Shown here: one piece after another, positions 56,186 to 64,000 of the stretch
How positions within the stretch are numbered: position 1 is the first letter of the stretch
Layout of the letters: each line of letters begins with the position of its first letter
Source of the DNA: Flavobacterium sp. A45
Lineage (GTDB): Bacteria; Bacteroidota; Bacteroidia; Flavobacteriales; Flavobacteriaceae
Direction of reading: 5' to 3'
Assembly: GCF_002001005.1 (NCBI RefSeq)
Contig: NZ_MUNX01000059.1
Span: forward strand, 1-64,000
DNA length: 64,000 nt
Notes under the pieces: generated by a model
The model's input: the letters and a program-made list of their open reading frames with translations, nothing else
Databases searched by the model: none
What the model was told of the DNA's origin: nothing
Made by a program: the position numbers and the translations under genes

Positions 56186-57580
56186 TTAATAACCGGCATT
56201 TTGCGGCGCCAGATTTGGATTTAACAACAATTCCGATTCAGGCAGCGGAAAATTAAGGTCGGTTGAATTCCAGCCTGCTTTTACAGGTGAGAGCACAGCA
56301 TCAAGTTTTCCAATTCTCTTAAGGTCAAAAAAACGGTGTCCAAATTCAGTAAATAGTTCCAGCCTTCTTTCGGCAATTACAGCATCAATAATAGTAGCGG
56401 CAGTTGTAGATTCCGTATTAGGCAGTCCTGCTGCATTCCTGATTTTATTTAGATCTTCCTTGGCTCCAATCAAGTCTCCTTGGTGCGCCCGCGCTTCTGC
56501 CCGAATCAAATATTGTTCGGCAAGACGAAACACTATTGAGTATTCCATCGAACTCCCAGTATTACCCACGGCTTTATACTTGCTGGCATGATACCAAAGA
56601 TCCGTTCCATCTGAAACTGCCGTTATCCACTGCATTTTTCTTTGGTCACCTGCAGTAAAGGATGTCATCAGTGAGCTTGATAATGCCGACAATGGCGGTG
56701 GCCCGCTGAAAAAACTAAAAGTCTCAGCCTCCAGGGTATTGTCACCGGGAATTTTGGGCATTAACTGCCAGATCGTCGTGGTGCTTTCTTTTAAAAACAC
56801 CTTGTCTAGATCCGATTCCCAGCTATAAAGCCCTGTCTCATTAAGCACTGCAGAGGCAGCATTGGAAGCTTCATCCCAAGCACCCATATAAAGGTTTACC
56901 CTTGCCAATAAAGCCTCGGCTGTCCATTTGTTGGGGCGAACTCGTTCTTCAGTAATATAGTCCTCCGGAAGCAAGTCAATGGCGTTTTCAAGATCAGTCT
57001 TAATTAAAGCATATACCTCATTTTCCGGTATCCGGTGCACTCCTTTATTATCTTCATAATCGGTTGTGCCGATATACGGAATAGATCCAAAGGAATTGGT
57101 CAGATAAAAATGAAGCAGTGCACGCACAAATAACGCTTCCCCTTTCAGCTGGTCTTTATCCGTTGTGTTTAGCGAAACTGAGTTTTCTACTCCGGCAATA
57201 ACAGCATTGGCAGCATATATCTGGTTGTAACTGCTGTTCCATAATTCACTGACCTCACTCCCGGAAGGCAATAAAGCATTGTTGTAAAAATTGATTTCTC
57301 CTCCATAGAGATCAAGCTCATCAGCATAGAGTCCCAATCGGCTTGACAGTCCTAACAAAGATCCTGTAAGCAAACCGCCATCACGAATTTTGGAATAAAT
57401 ATCTACCATAGCCGCATTGGCAGTGGTTCGGTCTTGATAAACAGCCTTAGCTGTAAGTTGCGAGTCAGGGAGATCAACTTCGGTAAAGCTGTCGCATCCT
57501 GATATAAGAAAGGAAACTATACCTGCCAAAAACGATATTCTCCAAGTCAATACAAATAATTTAATGTCTTTTTTCATCAC
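56186..57580 (-). CDS. SusD/RagB family lipoprotein
   Basis: A 464-residue protein with a lipoprotein signal (FLISGCDSFTEVDLPDSQLT). It has TPR-like helices (LKGEALFVRALLHFYLTNSFGSIPYI), the C-terminal signature ERRLELFTEFGHRFFDLKRIG and the typical end (LLLNPNLAPQNAGY). It is shorter than the PUL SusD (562), closer to RagB in size. It pairs with the SusC-like channel 14 bp upstream, and the S9 peptidase follows. I infer an oligopeptide rather than a glycan substrate from the peptidase neighbour and the lack of any glycoside hydrolase. Confidence 0.92.
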   Translation of the reverse strand: MMKKDIKLFVLTWRISFLAGIVSFLISGCDSFTEVDLPDSQLTAKAVYQDRTTANAAMVDIYSKIRDGGLLTGSLLGLSSRLGLYADELDLYGGEINFYNNALLPSGSEVSELWNSSYNQIYAANAVIAGVENSVSLNTTDKDQLKGEALFVRALLHFYLTNSFGSIPYIGTTDYEDNKGVHRIPENEVYALIKTDLENAIDLLPEDYITEERVRPNKWTAEALLARVNLYMGAWDEASNAASAVLNETGLYSWESDLDKVFLKESTTTIWQLMPKIPGDNTLEAETFSFFSGPPPLSALSSSLMTSFTAGDQRKMQWITAVSDGTDLWYHASKYKAVGNTGSSMEYSIVFRLAEQYLIRAEARAHQGDLIGAKEDLNKIRNAAGLPNTESTTAATIIDAVIAERRLELFTEFGHRFFDLKRIGKLDAVLSPVKAGWNSTDLNFPLPESELLLNPNLAPQNAGY

Positions 57581-57594
57581 GATATTTTTTTGGT

Positions 57595-60500
57595 TTAAAA
57601 AGTAACTTGCAGACTGCTGGTGTACATACGAAGTGGCGGCAGAAACCCAGCCGTCCTAAACTCAGGATCAGCTCCTTTATAATTGGTAAAAGTGAGCAGG
57701 TTCTGTCCCTGAAGGCTAAATCGAAGTTTCATCTTTTTAGTCCAGCGTTCCGGTACATCGTACGACAGCGAAATGTTTTTCAATCGGATGTAAGAGGCAT
57801 CACTGATACCCGCATCACTTTGTCCATTTCGGGTATTGGCTCTTTGTATAGTGGCTTTAACACCGCTCGAATAAATTTGATAGGGTCCGCTGTCGCCTGC
57901 TTCTTGCCAGCGGTCAATAACTGCTGATGGTTGGTTGGTCATCGTGCCGGGCATACGGAACATAGAGGTAGCATTAAAATTTTCCTGCTTGACAAATTGG
58001 AAAAGAAAATCCAATTGAACCGGTCCGTAAGACAATTGGTTTTGCAGCCCGCCGTAATACTGTGGATTAAGGTTCTTAAGGGTTGTTCGATCATCTGCCG
58101 CAGTAATTGTTTTATCGCCATTTACATCCTCAAATTGATACACACCAGTTTTGGGATCAAGCCCTGTTTGATGGTAAACCTTGGTGATGTTCAATGGCTC
58201 TCCAATGACATATTGGTTTTTATAGGGTGAGCCTTCAAGATTAGGAAACGATAAGAGTTTATTTTTAGACTGCGTAAAATTCAGGCTGCTAATCCATCTA
58301 AAGGTAGAACCGCTGATGTTTACCGTACGCAAAGTAATTTCCACTCCCGAATTTTCCACAGTGGCATCTAGGTTCGACTGTATGGTCGTAAACCCTGTCG
58401 TGCCTGGCAGCGGAGTCCCCACAAGCTGATTGGAGGAGTGGTTGCGATACCAGCCAAAAGTGGTAAAAATACGGTCATTCAAGAAGCCAGCCTCCATCGC
58501 AAATTCCAGTTTGGTATTGGTTTCCCATCCAAAATTCGGATTAAACAGCCGTGAGGGACTCAACCCGCTTGTGCCTTGATAGATATTACCCGAACTGCTG
58601 TAAGTATCCAGATACTGATAGTCTCCTATCTGGTCATTCCCAGTGGTTCCATAACTGGCTCTAAGTTTTCCGAAACTTAAAAAACCAATGGTATTTTTAA
58701 GGAATGCCTCATTTCCAAACAGCCATGCAGCACCCACAGCGCCAAAAGTAGCATACTGCTTGCCGGGGCCAAAACGGCTTGAACCGTCCCTACGCCCAGT
58801 AGCATTGACGATGTAGCGATCCATCCAATTAAAATTAACACGGCCAAAAAAAGCTTGGTATTTGTAAACCGTTTGGCTACTGCTCAACACAGAATAATTG
58901 GCGGCAGAACCGGGATTTCCCATCTGGCTGTTGTTGGCAAATCCATATCCCAAGGTCACAAGTTGGTCACCGCTCTGCTCTTGGAAAGTACTACCCAGCA
59001 ATGCCTCAATTTTTCCGTCGCCAATCTTTGGATTCCAGGACAACTGAGGCTCAGCAATCCACGATTGCCTATTGGTGTTGTTTTCAAAAACATTGGACAT
59101 TTCACCACCGAAGCCATAAGCAGGATTGTAAATGGTCGAGGGCAAATTGGTGATTTCGTTATGTCTCAGATCACTGTATCCAAAACTCGATTTCGCAACC
59201 AGACCCTTGGCCAGTTCGTAGGATAACACCGAATTAGCAATCAGATCATGAGTATTACTTTTAAACTTTCCCGCTATTTTTGCCAGCGGATTGTTAAAAG
59301 TATTATTCTCCCAGTTTACATTCCCCTCGGCATCAAATAAATCAGGCGCATTAGGAGAGAGCGTTAAGGCAACTTGGGTGAAATCCGTTGGTGGAAGGAA
59401 ATTATCTTGTGCAGTGTAACTTCCTGTAAAATTAATTTGGAATCTTTTGTTTGCAGAAGCATGGTTCAGGTTGACGTGCATAGTACCTTTTACATATTTA
59501 AAATCACCGGGATAAACCGTGGTCTCTCTACTGTAATTGCCCGAGAGCAGGAATTGCGTTTGTGCCGATCCTCCAGACACCGAAGACTGTACAGTGGTAT
59601 AGGTCGATGTTCCTCCTATAATCTCTTTCTGCCAGTCAGTATCTCGGTTAGGATCCCATGTGCCGTTCACATCATAGGCATTCGCGGGATACTTCGTAAT
59701 ACCATCATTCGCATAGGCTTCCTTTCGCATTTCCAGATACTCGGGTGTATGCATCAGGTCCATAAAGCGGGTCACCTGTCCAAAACCACTCGAAAGGTTC
59801 GCAGTAAAAAGGGTACTCCCCTCCTTCCCTTTTTTCGTGGTGAGCAGCACAACCCCATTGGCACCACGCGAACCATAAATAGCTGTCGCATCCGCATCTT
59901 TAAGCACTTCAATGCTTTCAATATCACTGGGATTAATGCTGTTTATCGGACTCGTTTGCCGTGGTGAACTGCTGGAGGTGTAAGAACTCCCGATTACCTC
60001 CGAGGAATAAGGAACACCATCGATAATGTACAATGGCTGGTTCCCCTCGGGACGTAAGCTGTTCAATCCGCGAATCTGAATCTCAAACCCGCTTCCCGGC
60101 ACTCCGGAATTTTGGATGATATTGACCCCCGCCATTCTCCCCTGCATCGTGGCAAGAACGTTGCTCACAGGCTGTGTTGCGATATCCTTGCCAGTAATTC
60201 GGGCAATGCTCCCTGTGCGTTCGCTTTCCTTCACGTTATAGTACCCCGCATTAATCTTCACTTCCCTTAAGGTAGTAGCATCCGGCTGCAGCACTATATT
60301 AATTTGGTTACGGCCATTAACTGGAACAATTTCCGTTTTGAATCCCACATACGAGAACACCAAAGTATCCTGAGCAGACGCACTAAGCTCATACTGCCCA
60401 TTATAATCCGCAACAGTATACGCATTAGATTTATTCTTTATAGAAACATTGACCCCGGGAAGAGGATTAACCCCATCGGTCACAGTCCCCTGTATTTGAT

Positions 60501-60630
60501 GTTGTTGGGTTTTGATAAGTGTCTGCCGTTTTAAATTCTTGGCATGAACAAGTGAAAAAGACAACATCGCTCCCATAAAAAACAGGAAACAAAAAGCCCT
60601 TCCACCCACTGAAAATGAAAAATTATTCAT
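57595..60630 (-). CDS. SusC/RagA TonB-linked outer-membrane transporter
   Basis: A 1011-residue TonB-dependent channel with a signal peptide and a carboxypeptidase-like domain (IQGTVTDGVNPLPGVNVSI, ~46-120). A plug follows (SERTGSIARITGKDIATQPVSNVLATMQGRM; LYIIDGVPYSSEV; SIEVLKDADATAIYGSRGANG), then a full barrel ending LRMYTSSLQVTF. It is the first gene of a three-gene operon with SusD-like and S9 peptidase genes. I think it imports peptides, as known for RagAB, but this is contextual. It is convergent with the MauE/DUF6520-like pair. Confidence 0.94.
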   Translation of the reverse strand: MNNFSFSVGGRAFCFLFFMGAMLSFSLVHAKNLKRQTLIKTQQHQIQGTVTDGVNPLPGVNVSIKNKSNAYTVADYNGQYELSASAQDTLVFSYVGFKTEIVPVNGRNQINIVLQPDATTLREVKINAGYYNVKESERTGSIARITGKDIATQPVSNVLATMQGRMAGVNIIQNSGVPGSGFEIQIRGLNSLRPEGNQPLYIIDGVPYSSEVIGSSYTSSSSPRQTSPINSINPSDIESIEVLKDADATAIYGSRGANGVVLLTTKKGKEGSTLFTANLSSGFGQVTRFMDLMHTPEYLEMRKEAYANDGITKYPANAYDVNGTWDPNRDTDWQKEIIGGTSTYTTVQSSVSGGSAQTQFLLSGNYSRETTVYPGDFKYVKGTMHVNLNHASANKRFQINFTGSYTAQDNFLPPTDFTQVALTLSPNAPDLFDAEGNVNWENNTFNNPLAKIAGKFKSNTHDLIANSVLSYELAKGLVAKSSFGYSDLRHNEITNLPSTIYNPAYGFGGEMSNVFENNTNRQSWIAEPQLSWNPKIGDGKIEALLGSTFQEQSGDQLVTLGYGFANNSQMGNPGSAANYSVLSSSQTVYKYQAFFGRVNFNWMDRYIVNATGRRDGSSRFGPGKQYATFGAVGAAWLFGNEAFLKNTIGFLSFGKLRASYGTTGNDQIGDYQYLDTYSSSGNIYQGTSGLSPSRLFNPNFGWETNTKLEFAMEAGFLNDRIFTTFGWYRNHSSNQLVGTPLPGTTGFTTIQSNLDATVENSGVEITLRTVNISGSTFRWISSLNFTQSKNKLLSFPNLEGSPYKNQYVIGEPLNITKVYHQTGLDPKTGVYQFEDVNGDKTITAADDRTTLKNLNPQYYGGLQNQLSYGPVQLDFLFQFVKQENFNATSMFRMPGTMTNQPSAVIDRWQEAGDSGPYQIYSSGVKATIQRANTRNGQSDAGISDASYIRLKNISLSYDVPERWTKKMKLRFSLQGQNLLTFTNYKGADPEFRTAGFLPPLRMYTSSLQVTF

Positions 60631-61058
60631 AATATTGGGTTGGTTAAATTAAAATATAAAGTTTTGTTTAGCTACGGCTCTCTACTCAGTTGTCCAGACG
60701 GTTAGAGGGCCTTATTTTTCTTAGTTCTTTGGTTATGTCATAGGCACATATTTTTAATTGTTAAATCACTAATCCTAATTCTTTATTCTTTGCTCTTGCA
60801 TCTTTGTTCTTGTTTCTTTATCGCATTCACAACTCACAACGCATAACTAAAAAACAAGCCTGCACCGAAACACTAATTCAAAAAACGAATCAGCACAGGC
60901 ATTAAGTAGATGGTATTTATTTCATAGGCATACGGATTTTAGCGGTTTAAACTGCTGCGAGACAATAAAAATTGATGAAGGGATAAACGCTAAGAATAAA
61001 AGCTGGAGTTTTTACCTAAATAATAGGCATAAAAAAAGGCATGGAACTCAGCTTATAT
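60631..61058. other. intergenic region upstream of the RagA-like gene
   Basis: No gene is seen. The plus strand at 60760-60830 is rich in T-C words (TTCTTT, TTGCTC). An imperfect hairpin spans ~60858-60900 (GCCTG...CAGGC with an inner ATTC/GAAT). No exact -7 box for the minus-strand operon was found. Confidence 0.4.
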
Positions 61059-61168
61059 CGTTATCGGGGTACTGGCGGTACCTTACCACGAATAAGTGAG
61101 CCCACGCCAGTGACGTGAGCATCGTACTTATCATCTCGTGGTTATTTAAACGCCAGTTTTCGATAACG
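61059..61168. repeat. 110-nt nested inverted-repeat element
   Basis: Outer arms CGTTATCG (61059-61066) and CGATAACG (61161-61168) pair. Inside them ACTGGCG (61071-61077) pairs with CGCCAGT (61151-61157), then CCACGA (61086-61091) with TCGTGG (61136-61141), ATAAGT (61092-61097) with ACTTAT (61126-61131), and CACG (61103-61106) with CGTG (61114-61117). All helices nest in one order. An alternative local hairpin is GGTAC-TGGCG-GTACC (61068-61082). Confidence 0.75.
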
Positions 61169-61215
61169 AGATTCAAAGCGAATGCTTCAAATATTTTTTA
61201 TATGAAGAATCGCAA

Positions 61216-61249
61216 AAATACATCTTATGATGTATTTGTAATACAAATA
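61216..61249. promoter_or_regulatory. two overlapping palindromic operators
   Basis: AAATACATC-TTAT-GATGTATTT (61216-61237) and TATTTGTA-A-TACAAATA (61233-61249) are both perfect and share TATTT. They lie 70-100 bp upstream of the XRE start, where an autoregulating HTH protein would bind. Confidence 0.6.
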
Positions 61250-61318
61250 TATAAAATTATTTCAAAAGTAACCTACAGGTGTCCTATATTTTCTTTTTTA
61301 AAAATGAAATTTACTTTT

Positions 61319-61573
61319 ATGAATAACGATAATTTCATAGCAGAAAAGGAAGCACTAGGAATTAGAATTCAAGAGCTTCGACAAAGGGTCATAAATCCTG
61401 ATACGGGGAAACCTATTTCTCAAGAAGAATTAGGTTTGATATCTAATGTTGCAAAAAAAACAATCGGAGAAGTAGAAAGGGGTGTAACAAACCCAAAATT
61501 AGAAACATTATTAATGATTTCTAAAGGACTTAATGTTTCTATTAAAGATCTATTTACAATTGATGAGATATAA
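61319..61573 (+). CDS. XRE/Cro-type regulator
   Basis: An 84-residue DNA-binding protein from the ATG at 61319. A second start at 61304 is possible; the further in-frame extension to 61115 runs through the operator palindromes and is rejected. The HTH_3 fold covers ~8-75 (IRIQELRQRV, SQEELGLISNVAKKTIGEVERG, PKLETLLMISKGLNVSIKDLF). An unusual short insert (INPDTGKPI) precedes the HTH. Located beside a restriction-modification module, it could be a control protein for it; it might equally belong to the structured element just upstream. Confidence 0.85.
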   Translation: MNNDNFIAEKEALGIRIQELRQRVINPDTGKPISQEELGLISNVAKKTIGEVERGVTNPKLETLLMISKGLNVSIKDLFTIDEI

Positions 61574-61692
61574 GATGCCCAGGCATCTTTTTTGTTTTTT
61601 ACAATACTCATAATTGCATATTTAAATTCCCGAATTGCATCCTAAATAAAAAATAAAAACGCATATTTTGATCTTAACTAAAAAGTCAAAAT

Positions 61693-61833
61693 ATGGAATG
61701 GTATGAAATTATAGGCCTAGTTGTGATATGGTTTATAGGACTTTATCTAAGAGGAGAATTTTATGAGTATTTGAAGAATAGGTATCATAATGATAGTTGG
61801 AATAAAAGATGTAAAAAAAAAGATACTGATTAG
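61693..61833 (+). CDS. 46-residue membrane microprotein
   Basis: An ATG frame reading MEWYEIIGLVVIWFIGLYLRGE, then a charged lysine-rich tail (KNRYHNDSWNKRCKKKD), stop at 61831-61833. One transmembrane helix with a basic tail looks like a real small protein rather than chance, but it has no family I recognise. It lies between the XRE gene and the convergent PLD gene. Confidence 0.45.
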   Translation: MEWYEIIGLVVIWFIGLYLRGEFYEYLKNRYHNDSWNKRCKKKDTD

Positions 61834-61866
61834 GTATATTTTTTAGGTAGTTTGCTATTTACTTTA

Positions 61867-62760
61867 CTAGTAAAACATATTTTGAATCTTAATATTTCTC
61901 GTTTTATCTAAAATTGTTTTGGTCATAAAAACATAATCATATATCAATTTTTGAACATCAGTTACTTCTTGAGGAACAAAGATTAATATTGGAGACTGAG
62001 GTTTTTTTGTAATTAAAATTCTCTCGTACTTATAATTATTATTATCAAAACTAAGTTCTTGTATAATTTTTATAAATCGATCGTTATTTTCTACATTAAA
62101 AAAAAAGCGAATCTCAAATCCTTCTCTGAACATAACGTCTCCACAGGGAAATAAGTTATTGCAATAAACATATTGGTTTGTACTGTTAATTTTAATTTCA
62201 GGAAAAATTTCCTGAAACCATTCTTTAACTCTTATTAGATCTATCTCGTTTAAAGGGAAAATATTTTTTTTGATTTCATCTTTTTCAATAATAACCTCAT
62301 TATTAAGTTCCTCTTCAACTTCCACTTTTGTATCTAAAATCGTTTCTCCTACAACTTTTGAGTTCTTTAAATACTTATCAATTAATTTTACCAATTGATT
62401 ACGTTCTTTATCTGTTTCTGTAGTATAGGCAAAATCAATAGAATTTATATCTGAATATTGATATAAATTTTGAGAAGATACAATCCCATAGGTGTCATTC
62501 AAATAAATTTTGGCATGCAAGTCTTTAACAAAAACTATTTTAACATTCAATTGTCTTATAGGTTCTAAATCTTGTTTGACATTTTCTCTAACATAAAAAG
62601 TAATTTCTACTTTTCTTGCAATTGCATTTTTTAAACATCTTTTTAATTTATCCCAATTCTTTATATCAACATAAGGAGATACAATTATTAATTCCTTTTC
62701 TGCATCTTCTATCAGCGTCATTATTTTACCTGAAATTTCCATTACGGGTATAAAAACCAT
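61867..62760 (-). CDS. PLD-like nuclease domain protein
   Basis: A 297-residue protein (or 291 from the inner ATG at residue 7). A single phospholipase D motif is complete: H82-x-K84-x4-D89 then SS-x-N98 (HAKIYLNDTYGIVSSQNL), preceded by the usual LIIVSPYVDI strand. One-motif PLD proteins, such as BfiI/Nuc-type nucleases, act as dimers on DNA. The C-terminal half (~170-297) is not recognised. It lies 35 bp downstream of hsdM in the same orientation, so it is likely part of the restriction-modification operon, perhaps as an accessory or alternative nuclease. Confidence 0.78.
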   Translation of the reverse strand: MVFIPVMEISGKIMTLIEDAEKELIIVSPYVDIKNWDKLKRCLKNAIARKVEITFYVRENVKQDLEPIRQLNVKIVFVKDLHAKIYLNDTYGIVSSQNLYQYSDINSIDFAYTTETDKERNQLVKLIDKYLKNSKVVGETILDTKVEVEEELNNEVIIEKDEIKKNIFPLNEIDLIRVKEWFQEIFPEIKINSTNQYVYCNNLFPCGDVMFREGFEIRFFFNVENNDRFIKIIQELSFDNNNYKYERILITKKPQSPILIFVPQEVTDVQKLIYDYVFMTKTILDKTRNIKIQNMFY

Positions 62761-62795
62761 AAACTATATTTTATAAATTATTATTTCAAATTTTA

Positions 62796-64000
62796 CTATT
62801 TCAAACTAGCTATAATCGCTCTAAAACTATCCAAACTCGCCTCAATATTCTCCACAATCTCCAAAGCCAAAACATCGGGATCCGGTAAATTGTCCAAATC
62901 AGCCAATGATTTGTCTTTTAGCCAAGTGATATCCAAACTCGTTTTGTCTCTTGCAATGATTTCATCATAGGTAAACTTTCTCCAACGTCCTTCGGGGTTA
63001 GTTTCAGCATCATACGTTTCTTTGCGTTTGTGTCTGTTTTCTGGATTGTAAAGGTTTATGAAATCTTTTAAATCACTTAGTTTTAATGGGTTTTTCTTTA
63101 AGGTATGGTGGACATTAGTCCTGTAATCATATACCCAGGTTTCCTTGGTCCAGACGGCTTTGCTGGAGGGCTTTCCATCAAAAAACAATACGTTGGCTTT
63201 TACACCATTGGCATAAAAAATTCCGGTTGGCAAACGCAATATGGTATGCAAATCGGTGGTTTCCAATAACTTATTACGAACCGTTTCACCCACTCCGCCT
63301 TCAAACAAAACATTATCGGGTAACACCACGGCTGCCATTCCGGTTGTTTTAAGCATCGTGCGGATGTGCTGTACAAAGTTCAATTGCTTGTTACTCGTAG
63401 TGACCCAAAAATCCTGACGGTTATAGGTCAAATCTTCTTTCTCTTGTTCACCATCTTGATTGGTAAACGTCATGCTACTTTTTTTACCAAAAGGAGGATT
63501 GGCCAAAATATAGTCGTAGCGCGTGCCCGAATCGGTAATCAGGGAATCGTTTGGCGAAATAAAATTATCCGAATCAATATCACCAATGTTGTGCAAAAAC
63601 AAATTCATTAATGCCAAACGTCTGGTACTGGCGACAATCTCATTTCCGAAAAAGGTTTCGTATTTCAAGAATTTATTAGCCTCTTTATCTAAATTTCTAT
63701 GCTCGACAATCCAGTCGTAAGCAGCAAGAAAAAATCCTCCCGTACCACAAGCAGGATCTGCAATCGTTTTTAACGGTTCCGGACGCAAACATTCGACCAT
63801 CGCTTTGATTAAGGGACGAGGGGTGAAATACTGCCCTGCACCACTCTTGGTATCCTCGGCATTTTTCTCTAATAAACCTTCATAGATATCGCCTTTGTCT
63901 TTCACGCCCATCAAGATCCAGTTCTCGGCATTGATGAGCGCGATGAGTTTGTACAACTTGGCTGGATCTTGTATTTTGTTTTGGCTCTTGACAAAGATTT
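62796..64000 (-). CDS. hsdM: type I restriction-modification methyltransferase HsdM (partial, N-terminus off window)
   Basis: About 400 residues; the frame stays open to the right edge, so the N-terminal domain lies outside. It contains the HsdM features QYFTPRPLIKAMVE, the SAM-binding motif DPACGTGGFFLAAYDW and the adenine-methylase motif ILANPPFGKK, followed by VVLPDNVLFEGGVG and LRLPTGIFYANGVKANVLFF. It methylates adenine in a bipartite site together with HsdS. No HsdS or HsdR is visible downstream; instead a PLD-type protein follows. The rest of the system is presumably beyond the edge. Its end (DNLPDPDVLALEIVENIEASLDSFR) is the normal helical terminus. Confidence 0.92.
   Translation of the reverse strand, partial: IFVKSQNKIQDPAKLYKLIALINAENWILMGVKDKGDIYEGLLEKNAEDTKSGAGQYFTPRPLIKAMVECLRPEPLKTIADPACGTGGFFLAAYDWIVEHRNLDKEANKFLKYETFFGNEIVASTRRLALMNLFLHNIGDIDSDNFISPNDSLITDSGTRYDYILANPPFGKKSSMTFTNQDGEQEKEDLTYNRQDFWVTTSNKQLNFVQHIRTMLKTTGMAAVVLPDNVLFEGGVGETVRNKLLETTDLHTILRLPTGIFYANGVKANVLFFDGKPSSKAVWTKETWVYDYRTNVHHTLKKNPLKLSDLKDFINLYNPENRHKRKETYDAETNPEGRWRKFTYDEIIARDKTSLDITWLKDKSLADLDNLPDPDVLALEIVENIEASLDSFRAIIASLK

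Noticed and set aside
61115..61318. N-terminal extension of the XRE protein
   Set aside because: It would be translated through the nested repeat element and two operator palindromes and adds no recognisable domain.

Overview
The window looks like a chromosomal segment of a Flavobacterium-like member of the Bacteroidota. The evidence is the low GC content, two SusC/SusD (RagA/RagB) pairs, type IX secretion C-terminal sorting domains, Bacteroidota -7 boxes of the form TAnnTTTG, and an RHS gene with aspartate-rich calcium-binding repeats. I saw no rRNA, tRNA or CRISPR array. All functional calls rest on reading motifs by eye; no database search was run.

Layout. (1) 24-4875, + strand: an AraC regulator, then a FucP-like sugar/H+ symporter, a UxaA-type sugar-acid dehydratase and an SDR dehydrogenase. 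This fits uptake and oxidative breakdown of a (deoxy)sugar or sugar acid. (2) 4978-25961: a polysaccharide utilisation locus. One seven-gene minus-strand operon (SusC, SusD, Na+/solute symporter, FAD oxidoreductase, GH30-like, GH3, GH2) runs from a promoter near 20720 to a terminator near 4980. Beside it sit two LacI-type regulators, one with an N-terminal zinc ribbon, and a secreted laminarinase-like GH16. Related TTTGCRCAAA palindromes upstream of both the SusC operon and GH16 suggest co-regulation, most simply of a beta-glucan (laminarin-like) system. (3) 26079-26244: an IS transposase remnant. (4) 26740-32623: a LytS/LytTR two-component pair divergent from an ABC ATPase and an ABC permease fused to an M1 aminopeptidase. 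(5) 32624-36252: a decayed accessory stretch with a cupin remnant, a PAS protein ending at its DHp helix plus a lone receiver, an Abi_2-like pseudogene and a small HTH protein. (6) 36693-48758: a minus-strand operon of a T9SS-sorted beta-propeller-like protein, a 1118-residue YD-type protein, a 2149-residue RHS protein with a variable tip, and a small beta-helix-like probable immunity protein.

(7) 49185-60630 is the most interesting part: an AraC regulator with a PAS-like region, an intergenic region carrying two long structured repeats and three helically phased GAAAAACACTT boxes, a MauE/DoxX-type redox membrane protein with a CxC motif, a small secreted four-cysteine protein (DUF6520-like), and, convergently, a RagA/RagB pair plus an S9 peptidase. 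I infer a thiol- or disulfide-related small-protein/peptide system. (8) 61059-64000: a 110-nt nested inverted-repeat element, an XRE regulator with overlapping palindromic operators, a 46-residue membrane microprotein, a PLD-type nuclease and a type I restriction HsdM that runs off the right edge.
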